DNA of 64,000 bases from Homalodisca vitripennis. Its lineage: Eukaryota > Arthropoda > Insecta > Hemiptera > Cicadellidae. The DNA lies in assembly GCF_021130785.1 (NCBI RefSeq), contig NW_025777420.1, positions 1-64,000 of the forward strand, read 5' to 3'. Each line of letters opens with the position of its first letter. The first letter of the stretch is position 1. The position numbers and the translations under genes are program-made. This document shows, piece after piece, positions 11,879 to 20,280 of this stretch. The notes under the pieces were generated by a model. It was not told the origin of the DNA. It worked only from the letters and a program-made list of their open reading frames with translations, and did not search any database.

Positions 11879-13068
11879 TTACTGAATTTCTTTAATATCG
11901 TTCTTAATCACATCATAGGCTAAAAATTTCTCAGAAACCACAACCACATAACAAATCGCGTTTGTAACAGCATTTTGAAAATCCATATTGATAATTATAT
12001 CGTTCTTTGAACTAGAAATATTTGTCAAACTCTTTGTTGTATCAATGACATAAATGGGTCTATTTGCTATAAATTCTTTGGGGTTGTAATACATTTCCAT
12101 ATTTTTGTAGTAAACTTTCTTAAAATCTTGATACATCTGATACATGATTCTGAAAAGACCACCGGAAATGTTTAAATTTTGTAATTCATCTGGATAATAA
12201 GAACCATTTCAATTTTACTCTGATATTTTTTCACATTCAAACTATCGAACATTGAAGGATTTTTTTCTTGATTATTCTGTCTATCTGTTTGAAAACCAAT
12301 GATAACGAACTTGGGATTGAAGATATTTCTATAAATATTTGTGATATCGAACGAATAAGTTGTTCCGGAAATACATTTTTGCTCAATACATTGCCAATCT
12401 AGAAAATTAAACGTGATGTTTTGAGATTTTATAATTTCATCAATCAACTGAATTTTACTCGTGGTTTTGTAATCAATCATCGGAACTCTAATGAAAAACT
12501 CGTTAATTGTAATTTTGCCATCAACAGGCATAACATTTCCAGTTGCAGTCTTCAGAATCACATCATCGTCTTCAGCTCTTATGAAACTAATGTAAAATCC
12601 ACCTTTATAGATCGGAATAGTAACATTTTCAAAAAATCCTAAGCCGAAATGTGCTAAATCACCGACCACTTCAAATTGTCCAAATTTAAAAGTTGATTCA
12701 AAACTGTTTGAAAATACATCACTTTTGGAATAACAAATGGTTCCTTTAATAGTGCTTAATTGACCACAGTTTTCGACTTCTTCTATCAATTTATTGTGTT
12801 TTCTTACTTCAATCTTAGAAAATAAAAACGGTATAAAATTATCGATTAATCTAACATTATCAGTTCCAAGATATGCTTGACCATCTTGTTTTGTTAAAGT
12901 TCCAGAAATATAAAACTGGAAGTTAGACGAGCAAAAGTTATCTCCAAAATCAATATTAAACTCAGTTCTTTTATTCGGTTCATTCAAATGTTGTTTACTA
13001 ATTGGATAGAAATTTTTAAACTCCGCCCTTTCAATATCGCGCCTGAATTACTTTTTGTAGTCCACCAT
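11879..13068 (-). pseudogene. Major capsid protein (double jelly-roll, hexon-like), copy A, broken
   Basis: Nearly identical to the intact 397-aa protein of copy B. The start context is TTATTAAATGG. Codon 7 is TAA, and two one-base insertions near 12210 and 12226 shift the frame before the last third of the protein. The conserved N-terminal part (NFQFYISGTL, VRLIDNFIPFLFSKIEVR) is preserved, as is the C-terminal segment. It would form the trimeric hexon capsomer of the virion. It is the last gene at this end, as in copy B. Confidence 0.9.
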
Positions 13069-13117
13069 TTAATAAGAGAAAATTTAAACATCATGTATAA
13101 GTCGATAAGAAAAGATT

Positions 13118-13529
13118 TTAGTCATTTTTTAATGAATCTACTTCGTCATATTCAGGATTCTCTTCCTTAAATTTTGCGATCTCGGTCACATATTTCAATA
13201 AAATTTGCACAGGATAGTAACCGCTATCTATAATATTGTTCCAATCAACTGTATCTTTATTTTCATCCAAAAACTTTATACTCAAGTGTTGATAGAGGCA
13301 AAGAACAGACATATGATCTTTTAATTGATAATGTATATTTTCTTGAATGAACTCTGATGATAAAGTTTGATATTTAGCAATGTTTTTACCAATTCAATTT
13401 GTTTACGTATAATCTCATCATATCTTCGGATAATTCATATTTTTGAGAAATGTCATCCCAATGTTCTTTTTTCAAATCTCTTTCGTGTTGCATGATAAAA
13501 AGATCGAAAGCACTGTAATGTCCCGCCAT
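13118..13529 (-). pseudogene. 132-aa conserved element protein, copy A, frameshifted
   Basis: Same gene as 30067-30465. An insertion near 13387 breaks it. The start context is AATAAATAGAGATGG. It lies between the capsid and zinc-ribbon genes in both copies. I do not recognise the fold: acidic, mostly helical, no signal peptide or membrane segment. It is probably a virion or assembly protein, judged only from its position. Confidence 0.6.
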
Positions 13530-13551
13530 CTCTATTTATTAGGAAAAAATT

Positions 13552-13695
13552 TCAAGTTTTTATAAATTGGCTCTTTTTTGCGTTACATTCAGCACATTTT
13601 CCAGAAACTCTTTTAACTCCATTGATGTTTGCATAGTATTTTATATCATTTGTTGCAGTTTTTGCCTTACACCTCACACAATATATGAGCGCCAT
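13552..13695 (-). CDS. Small zinc-ribbon protein (47 aa), copy A
   Basis: An intact 47-codon frame with start context TATTTAGGGAAAATTTA read in reverse, i.e. TAAATAAATGGCGC on the coding strand. The protein has two Cys-x2-Cys pairs, CVRCKAKT near residue 6 and GKCAECNAKKSQF near residue 33, separated by NGVKRVSGK. This is the layout of the DUF5679-type zinc ribbon found in adeno-like and Polinton-like viruses (family knowledge). The same fold appears as the N-terminus of the integrase at 38043-38231. The copy at 30494-30637 is equally intact. Confidence 0.75.
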   Translation of the reverse strand: MALIYCVRCKAKTATNDIKYYANINGVKRVSGKCAECNAKKSQFIKT

Positions 13696-13710
13696 TTATT
13701 TAGGGAAAAT

Positions 13711-14619
13711 TTATCGTGCATAAAACCCTACGCGAATACCTATTTCAGTAAGATCTTCCTCCATATTATTAAGTTTTTTTTCTAATTTTTGAAATTTGAC
13801 AGCATAAGAATCATTGTATTCAACAAATTTATGACCAATATTCTCAAAAGTTTTCGTAGCATCTAAACTAAACTTATCAAAAGACTCTTTAAAATTAGTA
13901 AGTTTTTCATTAATTTCACCAACATCGTCTACTGATCTTCTATTTCTGGCTTCTAACTTGTCATAGACTTCTGTTGTAAAATCTTTAACATGCTGTTTAT
14001 GATTCTCATAATTTTGTTTTAGTTCATTAAACATTTTAATAGGATCTTCTAATTGAATCATTACAACAACATCAAATGGATTAATTCCTTTACTAACACC
14101 GCTAATTCTTTTTCCTTTAAAATCTAAGGCATTTTTAACATTCGGATCATGTAAATCAACAATATCGATGTTTTCTGATAATTTTAGAGGTTTTAAAATT
14201 TGTTCTTTAACAACAACATCATGTTTGTCAATACCAGGTCGAACACCGACAATTCTTTTTTTATTAGCCAAACTAACATAATTCTTTTCAACTTTGATTG
14301 CTTCAGTAATTTTATCAGCTTTTTCGATATGAGACATTAAATTGGTAAATAATTTTTTTACACCATCATCGACTTCTTTTTCCAATGTTTTTATTTTATC
14401 AGCAACTTCATTTGAACTCATGAAATTTGCAAGTTTGTTATCATATTCTGCTTTAAAATCTTCAATCTCGACAGCAAACATATCTGAATCTGGAAGGTTT
14501 TGTAATACATTTTCTAACTTGTTATCAAACTCATTTCTCAAACTATCAAAATTCAAACTATTATCTACATTTTGAATAATTTGTGTTCCAAATACGTCAA
14601 AAATATTTTGTGAATCCAT
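13711..14619 (-). CDS. Fibre-like trimeric coiled-coil protein (302 aa), copy A
   Basis: I start it at the MDSQNIFDVF methionine (AATAAATATGG context). The upstream residues overlap the protease 3' end. Residues 20-115 are charged heptad-like coiled coil. Two repeats follow, NKKRIVGVRPGIDKHDVVVK (about 118-137) and GKRISGVSKGINPFDVVV (about 164-181). This repeat resembles the 'kRI.nv..p....DaVnk' element of phage tail fibres (family knowledge). A second coiled coil completes the protein after RNRRSVDDVGE. From RRSVDDVGE onward the sequence is unrelated to copy B, suggesting an exchangeable tip. A receptor-binding fibre is my inference. Confidence 0.65.
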   Translation of the reverse strand: MDSQNIFDVFGTQIIQNVDNSLNFDSLRNEFDNKLENVLQNLPDSDMFAVEIEDFKAEYDNKLANFMSSNEVADKIKTLEKEVDDGVKKLFTNLMSHIEKADKITEAIKVEKNYVSLANKKRIVGVRPGIDKHDVVVKEQILKPLKLSENIDIVDLHDPNVKNALDFKGKRISGVSKGINPFDVVVMIQLEDPIKMFNELKQNYENHKQHVKDFTTEVYDKLEARNRRSVDDVGEINEKLTNFKESFDKFSLDATKTFENIGHKFVEYNDSYAVKFQKLEKKLNNMEEDLTEIGIRVGFYAR

Positions 14620-15037
14620 ATTTATTAAGCAATAATCTGTTAACAACTTCTTTAAAATCTTTACCATTACTCAGTTCATTCAAAACAAAAATACACAAAT
14701 GTCCACAAATTGGGGGATCGTTATAGTCTTGAATCTGAGAGTCATTGTAGTAGACGCTTGATTTTTTCAAATATTTGATCAATTCTATCGGCGGTTTGTC
14801 CTCAATTCTTCCATACGAATCAAAATAACAGGCATTCTTATCATTCTTATAATAACAAACCCAATGCGTTCCACTTCCCATAATCGAGTCTAAATTCACA
14901 ATTCCACATTCAAATTTCTTAACTTTTTCAGGTAATGTATCGCGCATAAAAATTCCTCTAAAATGTTTAATGTTTTTGCAGATTTCTTCCAATTCTCCGA
15001 ATGTTAAGGGTTCAAATTTTTTTTCCGATGTTTGATT
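14597..15037 (-). CDS. Adenain-type cysteine protease (maturation protease), copy A
   Basis: The open frame carries PLTFGELEEIC, FRGIFMRD, then GSGTHWVCYY (catalytic His), YFDSYG (acidic residue), SQIQDY (Gln side) and PPICGHLC (nucleophile Cys). This is the full H-D/E-Q-C set of the adenovirus protease family. It would cleave virion precursors. The frame is open back to a TGA at 15038-15040 but contains no ATG before the FMRD methionine, which lies too far inside the domain. Translation may begin at a TTG or by a shift from the overlapping pX-like gene at an A8 run (about 15018-15025). Its 3' end overlaps the fibre-like gene. Confidence 0.88.
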   Translation of the reverse strand, partial: NQTSEKKFEPLTFGELEEICKNIKHFRGIFMRDTLPEKVKKFECGIVNLDSIMGSGTHWVCYYKNDKNACYFDSYGRIEDKPPIELIKYLKKSSVYYNDSQIQDYNDPPICGHLCIFVLNELSNGKDFKEVVNRLLLNKYGFTKYF

Positions 15038-15462
15038 TCACGTAATTCAAAGTTTTTTCATCTAATCCAGATCCTGTAACATTTTCCAACTCTTTATCTA
15101 ACCAATTTAAAATGTTTCGAACAATAGGAATCACATCTTTTTTAACGATTGGAGCAGCTTTACGAACATAAGGAACAACATTTTTAACAACTGGAATATT
15201 TTCTCCAAAATCTAATAAATCTTTCAAAAGTCCACCATTTTTGAGTTCTTTCAACTGATTATAAGAAAATTCTATTCTGGTTCCTTTATTGTTTTTCTTA
15301 TGTTTTTCGAGTTTATTGTATTGTCTATTTGTTAAGAATATCTTATCTTCGCCATTTTTTAGTTGATCTATTTTAAATTGAATACTAACGGGTATTTTTC
15401 TTCTTAAAAGCGGATTTTATTTTTTCTTTCTGATTTTTGCTGAAGTTTACGTTCACCTCCAT
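15012..15462 (-). pseudogene. Basic amphipathic virion protein (pX/pVI-like), copy A, frameshifted
   Basis: Start context is TATATAAATGGAGG. The N-terminus is lysine-rich (KNQKEKIKSAFKKK), then FLTNRQYNKLEKHKK, then an amphipathic GGLLKDLLDFGENIPVVKNV stretch and VIPIVRNILNWLDKEL. A TGSG motif near the C-terminus resembles adenain cleavage sites. An extra T near 15400 breaks the frame. Known Polinton relatives are compared with adenovirus core or membrane-lytic proteins, so a packaged DNA-binding or membrane-active peptide precursor is likely. The end overlaps the protease frame. Confidence 0.6.
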
Positions 15463-15470
15463 TTATATAG

Positions 15471-16789
15471 TTAAAATTTCAAGTTCTCTTCGATTCCCAT
15501 TCCTAGTTTTCTCTTCAAAAACATTGCTCCAACTGTTGGAAGTGCAACAAATCTTTCACCTAAGCTAGCATCTTTTGATAAAAATCTATCCATTGCCTTA
15601 TCTTGCAAAACTTTATCTGCTATATGTCTGGAATTTGTGTCTCTATGTTTTGCATAAAAAATATCGTGTTCCATAGCAGCTTGATCTAATTTATTTATAC
15701 CAGGATCTCCTCTTTTTAGTCTTTTTTCGAGTTTTGTGCCAGGCCCCAGATACTGATAAGTTGGTACGTGTAATTCAAAAGGTAAATTGTTGATAAAATC
15801 ATTCAAAAGTTCCGCTACCTTCAATCATAGATGAACTTATTGCCGGCAAAATTCGTTTTAAATATTTAATTCCATCAGGTTTTTCAATCATTTCGTCAAG
15901 TTTGTTCGAAATAAAATCTTTAATAGCTTTCTTTTCATTCAAAAAATTTTTGTTTCCAGCCTTCTCTTGAGCATAAATATAATTAATAATTCCATCGAGT
16001 TTTGTCAAATCGTCGATATATCTGTACTCAATCTTATTATCATTGTATTTTCTTACACCTGATCCTTCGATTCGTTTTTCCCAAATTGGTTTAATCAAAT
16101 TGAGATATTTTTTACCTTTACTTGACTTTGGTTTCTTAGTTGATGGATCATTATTTTTGTAAATTGAATCAGATTTCCATAAAATTTCAGTATACTTTTT
16201 CAAGTCTTCTTCAGAATATAAACCGTCTTTTGGAACATCAGTGCCTGTTAATAATCTCCATAAACCTTGAGTTCCTTCATATGTTTTTTCATTAATAATG
16301 ATATCATTATGCTCAAAATTCACGGGCAAATTTCCAATCATAAAACTTTTCTTTTTTTTTATCCCAATACAAACCAAATTTATCATCTTTTACTCTAGGA
16401 AGGAATTTTTTACCAATTTCACCAATTATTATATCCGTTGTTCCAGGACTTATTGGTTCAACTATGGTAGAGTCTTCAATGATTCGAGGTCTAAATGGTG
16501 TTGAAGATGGTAATTTTGGCAATTCAAACTTTTCTACTTCAGATTCTGGAATCGAAATATCGGCAATTTGTCGTACAACTGGAACCAAATTCATTAAATT
16601 TTGATTATCGCTTAAAACATTTTCAATTTTGCCCTCAACATTTTTTATTGCAGAAGTTACAGGTTGATTAATTTTTTGAATAAGTTCTTGTTCTTCTTCA
16701 TCAATTCGAATCTGTTCTTTAAATTCTTTGATTAATTTCTTTTCGATTTGATCAAGTTTTTTCGCTTCTTCAGAAGTTACGTTCACCAT
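15471..16789 (-). pseudogene. Minor capsid protein fused to parvovirus-type phospholipase A2, copy A, broken
   Basis: In coding order: an N-terminal charged helix (KKLDQIEKKLIKEFKEQIR), a proline-rich linker, a domain with YEGTQGLWRLL typical of the DUF8207-type Polinton minor capsid protein, KRIEGSGVRKY, SMIEGSG, and a C-terminal PLA2 domain with YLGPGTKLEKRL (calcium loop) and AAMEHDIFYAKH (His-Asp catalytic motif). Frameshifts near 16365 (T run) and 15810 (extra T) split it into three frames. The equivalent gene in copy B shows that this is one polypeptide. The PLA2 would breach host membranes on entry, as in parvoviruses (family knowledge). Confidence 0.85.
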
Positions 16790-16804
16790 TTAATTAGAAA
16801 AATT

Positions 16805-17132
16805 TTGAAACGTAAACGTGGAACGTGGAAACGTGAACACGAAACGTGAACGTGGAACGTGAAACACGAACGTGGAACGTAAAAACGTGAACGTGGAACG
16901 TAAAAACGTGAACGTGGAACGTAAAAACGTGAACGTGGAACGTAAAAACGTGAACGTGGAACGTAAAACGTGAACGTGAAACACGAACGTGAAACGTAAA
17001 CACGAACGTGAAACATGAACGTGGAACGTAAAACGTGAACGTGGAACGTAAAACGTGAACGAGAACGTGAACACGAAACGTGGAACGTGAACACGAAACG
17101 TGAAAACGTGGAACGTACAACGTGGAACGTGA
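16805..17132. repeat. ACGTG-rich 21-bp minisatellite, copy A
   Basis: About 14 degenerate units built from CGTGAACGTGGAACGT plus an A5 or variants (AACACGAA). It lies between the ATPase stop side and the minor capsid start, at the same place as in copy B. Its three-fold length keeps all frames open, which creates spurious Phe-Thr-Phe-His-Val frames. Each unit holds several ACGT cores. Confidence 0.9.
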
Positions 17133-17215
17133 ACAGATTTACCGTTTTTTCTGTTATTTTCATAATGTAAATAAAAAGTAAAGATAATGTAAGAATAATT
17201 GTAACAAATATTTTA

Positions 17216-17902
17216 TCAAGTAGATTTGTCAGACCACTGAGCAGCATTTATATTAGAAAATTTATTCAGATATTTACCATTTTTAGGCTTCAAAGTTAGA
17301 TTAATAGTTAAAAATCCATAGTCTTCTTTCCAAATTTTATCACACAATTCATTAAAGTGGTTAAAACTCATATCAGATCCCACATAATTGTTGTAAATCT
17401 TTCTCGAATAGTGATCGTCTTGCTTAAAAATACACAACATATTCAGGTTATTTCTTATAACTTGTTTATCAACCTTTGAAAAGCATTGGGAAAGATAGAT
17501 ACAAGATATGTTTTTGTTACGAGACATTACGAAATATTCCTTAATAACGTCCTGATTTTCCAAAATACAATCATCAAAAACGATTAACGAATTGGGTTTA
17601 CATTCGCTTAACGGAACTATGTCCTCAGAAGCATTATAAAAATGTGATATTTTTTTGTTTAAGTTTTTCTCAATATTTTCAAATCTTTCTTGTAATTTTT
17701 TATAGGCGTCTTGTTCTAAAGATTTACTAAAAACATACAAATTGGAATAAGGAATCAACCTATTGTAGATAAAATTCAATAATAAAGTTGTTTTTCCACA
17801 TCCACTTGAACCAACAATTAACAATCTGATTGGTTGATCTTTCTTATTTTCTTCAAACGTTTGAAGTTTTATCTGATCTTTTTGCTTTAAAAATTTCTCC
17901 AT
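17216..17902 (-). CDS. Packaging ATPase (FtsK/HerA, A32-like), copy A, intact
   Basis: 228 aa, full length for Polinton ATPases. Walker A is LIVGSSGCGKTTLLLNF (about residues 28-44) and Walker B is NSLIVFDDCI (about 105-114). A downstream sensor segment has SRNKNISCIYLSQCFSKV. It pumps genome DNA into the capsid. The start is fixed by ATTTAAATGGAG. It is divergent from the penton gene with 13 bp between the start codons. The copy in B differs at only five residues by my comparison, though many silent sites differ. It is one of the few genes intact in both copies. Confidence 0.95.
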   Translation of the reverse strand: MEKFLKQKDQIKLQTFEENKKDQPIRLLIVGSSGCGKTTLLLNFIYNRLIPYSNLYVFSKSLEQDAYKKLQERFENIEKNLNKKISHFYNASEDIVPLSECKPNSLIVFDDCILENQDVIKEYFVMSRNKNISCIYLSQCFSKVDKQVIRNNLNMLCIFKQDDHYSRKIYNNYVGSDMSFNHFNELCDKIWKEDYGFLTINLTLKPKNGKYLNKFSNINAAQWSDKST

Positions 17903-17915
17903 TTAAATAACTAAA
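17903..17915. promoter_or_regulatory. 13-bp bidirectional start region, ATPase/penton
   Basis: The whole spacer between the divergent ATGs is TTAAATAACTAAA. On the ATPase side it reads TTATTTAAATGG and on the penton side CTAAAATG. Any promoter must overlap the coding starts. The spacer in copy B (34904-34916) differs at one base. Confidence 0.55.
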
Positions 17916-18650
17916 ATGAAGCTGTTCAAGTTGACTTCAGAAAGCTCTAAATTAGTTTTAAACTTGGAACATCCTATACACTTAGAGGAAGAATCAAATT
18001 ATTTTATCGGTTTAAGCGGTTTTTATTCTGACAATTTTGTAATAAATATTAGTGAAAGTTCTCCTTATTGTATAGGATTTAGTGAGAAGAACATAACAAA
18101 ATATTATGGTTTAAACAAAGGATATTATACTTTCGATCAAATAAAAAATTCCCTTAAAAATTATCTGAAAACATTCAAACAATCAGATAAATCTTTAAAC
18201 TTTGACGAAAACAAGTTTGAAATGCAAAAAAATTATCTCTCTAATAAAATTCAAATAAAATCACCAGTAAGAATAATGTTTTCAGCAATTATTGTAGATT
18301 TATTAGGGTTTGTTCAAGAAACTATTGAGCCAAATCAGGTATATTTAGGAAATAAAACGCCAAAATTTAGACCGTTCGATGTAATTGAAGTACATTGTAA
18401 TCTCGTTGAACCTAGTTTTGAAAATCATACCGAACATCTTCACAAAGAATCTGAAATTTTGTACACTTTTTTCCCAAATGTTGCTTATGTATCAAAAATC
18501 AGTGAAAAACCGAATGAAATCGATTATATTCCAATTAGAAAAAATATTAAAAGAATTCAAAAAATCGTTCTGACTATTCAAGACTCTGAGGGAAATTTAA
18601 TAAATAATGAGAGTAAAACTACAATTTATTTAAGATTGTTGAAAGAATGA
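17916..18650 (+). CDS. Penton (single jelly-roll minor capsid) protein, copy A, intact
   Basis: 244 aa. The N-terminal part reads LEHPIHLEEESNYFIGLSGF, followed by SDNFVINIS and a KNITKYYGLNKGYYTFDQI segment. This is the usual 'y.iGL..f...N.i.NI ... i..P.G.Y...dI' pattern of Polinton penton proteins (family knowledge). It would form the five-fold vertex and anchor the fibre. It is divergent from the ATPase. The start follows CTAAAATG, a variant of the element's common start motif. The copy B gene is frameshifted. A run of G (about 18657-18667) follows the stop. Confidence 0.85.
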   Translation: MKLFKLTSESSKLVLNLEHPIHLEEESNYFIGLSGFYSDNFVINISESSPYCIGFSEKNITKYYGLNKGYYTFDQIKNSLKNYLKTFKQSDKSLNFDENKFEMQKNYLSNKIQIKSPVRIMFSAIIVDLLGFVQETIEPNQVYLGNKTPKFRPFDVIEVHCNLVEPSFENHTEHLHKESEILYTFFPNVAYVSKISEKPNEIDYIPIRKNIKRIQKIVLTIQDSEGNLINNESKTTIYLRLLKE

Positions 18651-18874
18651 TGAATCGGGGGGGGGGAACGAATCGTTCTTACCTTCAAACTTTCCAAACG
18701 AGTTGATAATGATGATAAATACCAATACTTTTATCTAAAAGATAAGGTAGCCCTCGAGGGCCACCTCACAAATATTCACAAAAAATACGAATAAAGACAA
18801 TGTTAAAGAAAAATACAAAAAAAGCTTTGAAAACATAGATTCTGACAAGGGCGTCGATTCGACGCTCTTACAAA

Positions 18875-19050
18875 AATTTTAGAATATGAAAACACGAGAC
18901 AAGCAATAATATTAAACGTTGATGATGATAAATCAATGTTTAAAGACATAAATCAAGGGGGTCTATTGAATAGACTACCTTTAAACTTTCAAAATAACAC
19001 TGTTTTCGTTAATGAATCTGGACTTTATACTCAAAATAAAAAATTGCTTG
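18875..19050 (+). pseudogene. BRO-N remnant upstream of the BRO gene, copy A
   Basis: Translates to ILEYENTRQAIILNV, then GGLLNRLPLNFQNNTVFVNE and SGLYTQNKK, a decayed duplicate of the BRO-N domain just downstream. It shows a tandem BRO duplication in copy A. Copy B has only one BRO gene here. The 18650-18875 interval contains no gene, only G-rich and A-rich debris. Confidence 0.7.
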
Positions 19051-19069
19051 TTAAATTTTTTCTATCTAA

Positions 19070-19887
19070 ATGGAGTCAGTTGTAGACCTACTCAATAATC
19101 AACTTATATTCAATAACAAACATATCTTTACGATTGTTGACGAAAACAATGTGATCTGGTTTAAGGCTAAAGACGTAGCAAAAATTCTAGAATATGAAAA
19201 TACTATGCAAACGATCAGAATAAACGTTGACGAAGATGATAAAAACTTCTATTTTAATCTAAATATAAGGGGGGCTATAAATAGCTTACCTTCAAACTTC
19301 CAAAATAACACTGTTTTCGTTAATGAATCTGGACTTCGCATAAACCAGAAGCGAAATTGTTTAAAAATTGGGTTACGAAAGAAGTATTACCTTCCATTAG
19401 AAAATATGGTGAGTACAAACTCAAAAACGAAAATAAGCAGTTAAAAGATGAAATAAAACAGTTACAAATTAAAGATGAAATGAAATCATTGAAAATAGAG
19501 AATCAAGAATTGCGAATGGAGTTAATGAAACCAGATCTTGTTTGTAAAGATTTTGATAAGAAAAAACACCATGTTTTTGTGTTAATTAAGAAGAATCACA
19601 TGTGGGAATATCCTTATTACGTTATCAGAGCTCAGAAACGAAAAATACCAAACCGATTAAAACATCTAAAAATAAATTATCCTGAATTAGAGATTTTGTT
19701 CATTGATGACGAACCAAATTCTAGCAATCTCTACAACCAAATGAAAGAATCTTTGAATATTTTATACAACGGAAATCATTTTACTACAAATATGACAGAA
19801 TCTCGACTGATTTATAGAATATCTAAATTACACGATGAAAATGTTAAACATTCGAATTATGATAGTTTGTTTGTAAATGTCTTTTAA
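19070..19887 (+). pseudogene. BRO-family protein (BRO-N plus conserved C-terminal domain), copy A, frameshifted
   Basis: Start context is CTAAATGGAG. Residues 1-100 form a BRO-N domain: VDENNVIWFKAKDVAKILEY, FVNESGL. After a frameshift near 19350 comes FKNWVTKEVLPSIRKYGEY (end of BRO-N), a coiled coil with KQLKDEIKQLQIKDEMKSL, and a C-terminal domain with HHVFVLIKKNHMWEYPYYVI. BRO proteins are DNA-binding proteins of baculoviruses, entomopoxviruses and other insect DNA viruses (family knowledge). The 3' end overlaps the convergent zinc-finger gene. Confidence 0.85.
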
Positions 19888-20215
19888 GACTATAGAAATG
19901 TTGAATTTCTCTTCCGCATACGCAATGAACTGGTCTAGCAAAGATTTGTTTAATACATTCTTTACAATATGCTTGTTTTTTATCTTTACTATAATGCCAA
20001 TTGTTAAATTCAGAAATATTCTTAACTATTTTACAGCGTGTGCATTCTTTCTCTTCTAAAGTTAATTTTTCCATTTTATCATATAATTCTTTTCTATATT
20101 TCTTATTACAATCTTTACAATAATAGTATAATCCATCTTTGGTATTCTTATTTTTAGAAAATTCTTCAAAAAGTCTAAATTCTTGACATATTGTACATTT
20201 CTTTTGGGCCTCCAT
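19844..20215 (-). CDS. Tandem zinc-finger protein (123 aa), copy A
   Basis: Start context is TATATAAATGGAGGCC. Two repeats of the type CTICQ...F..F.KNK..KDGLYYYCKDC and CTRCK...ISEFNNWHYSKDKK..YCKEC are followed by a C-terminal C2H2-like finger (CVCGREIQHFYSLKRHLQ). Such Cys4 modules occur in phage and virus HNH-type or nucleic-acid-binding proteins, but I see no HNH catalytic motif. Copy B has two such genes in tandem. A role in DNA or RNA binding is inferred. Confidence 0.7.
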   Translation of the reverse strand: MEAQKKCTICQEFRLFEEFSKNKNTKDGLYYYCKDCNKKYRKELYDKMEKLTLEEKECTRCKIVKNISEFNNWHYSKDKKQAYCKECIKQIFARPVHCVCGREIQHFYSLKRHLQTNYHNSNV

Positions 20216-20221
20216 TTATAT

Positions 20222-20280
20222 AGAAAAAATTACAGCTTTGACTTTTTCAATTCATATTCGTAAAAACTTCCGGTTATTTC
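20222..20280 (-). pseudogene. Integrase deletion scar, copy A
   Basis: Only the last codons of the integrase (coding FYEYELKKSK-like) remain between the zinc-finger start and the polB stop. Copy B holds about 1 kb here (37211-38231). Copy A therefore lacks the DDE integrase core. Confidence 0.75.

Noticed and set aside
12421..12642. Plus-strand frames within the major capsid gene and other virus genes
   Set aside because: They are shadow frames of well-supported minus-strand genes.
16805..17132. CRISPR-like array
   Set aside because: Units are directly contiguous with no unique spacers, and the genome is eukaryotic.
16783..17247. Long frames rich in Phe-Thr-Phe-His-Val / Val-Pro-Arg-Ser-Arg
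   Set aside because: They read through the 21-bp minisatellite in all three frames because the unit length is a multiple of three. No start motif and no counterpart with conserved frame in the other copy.
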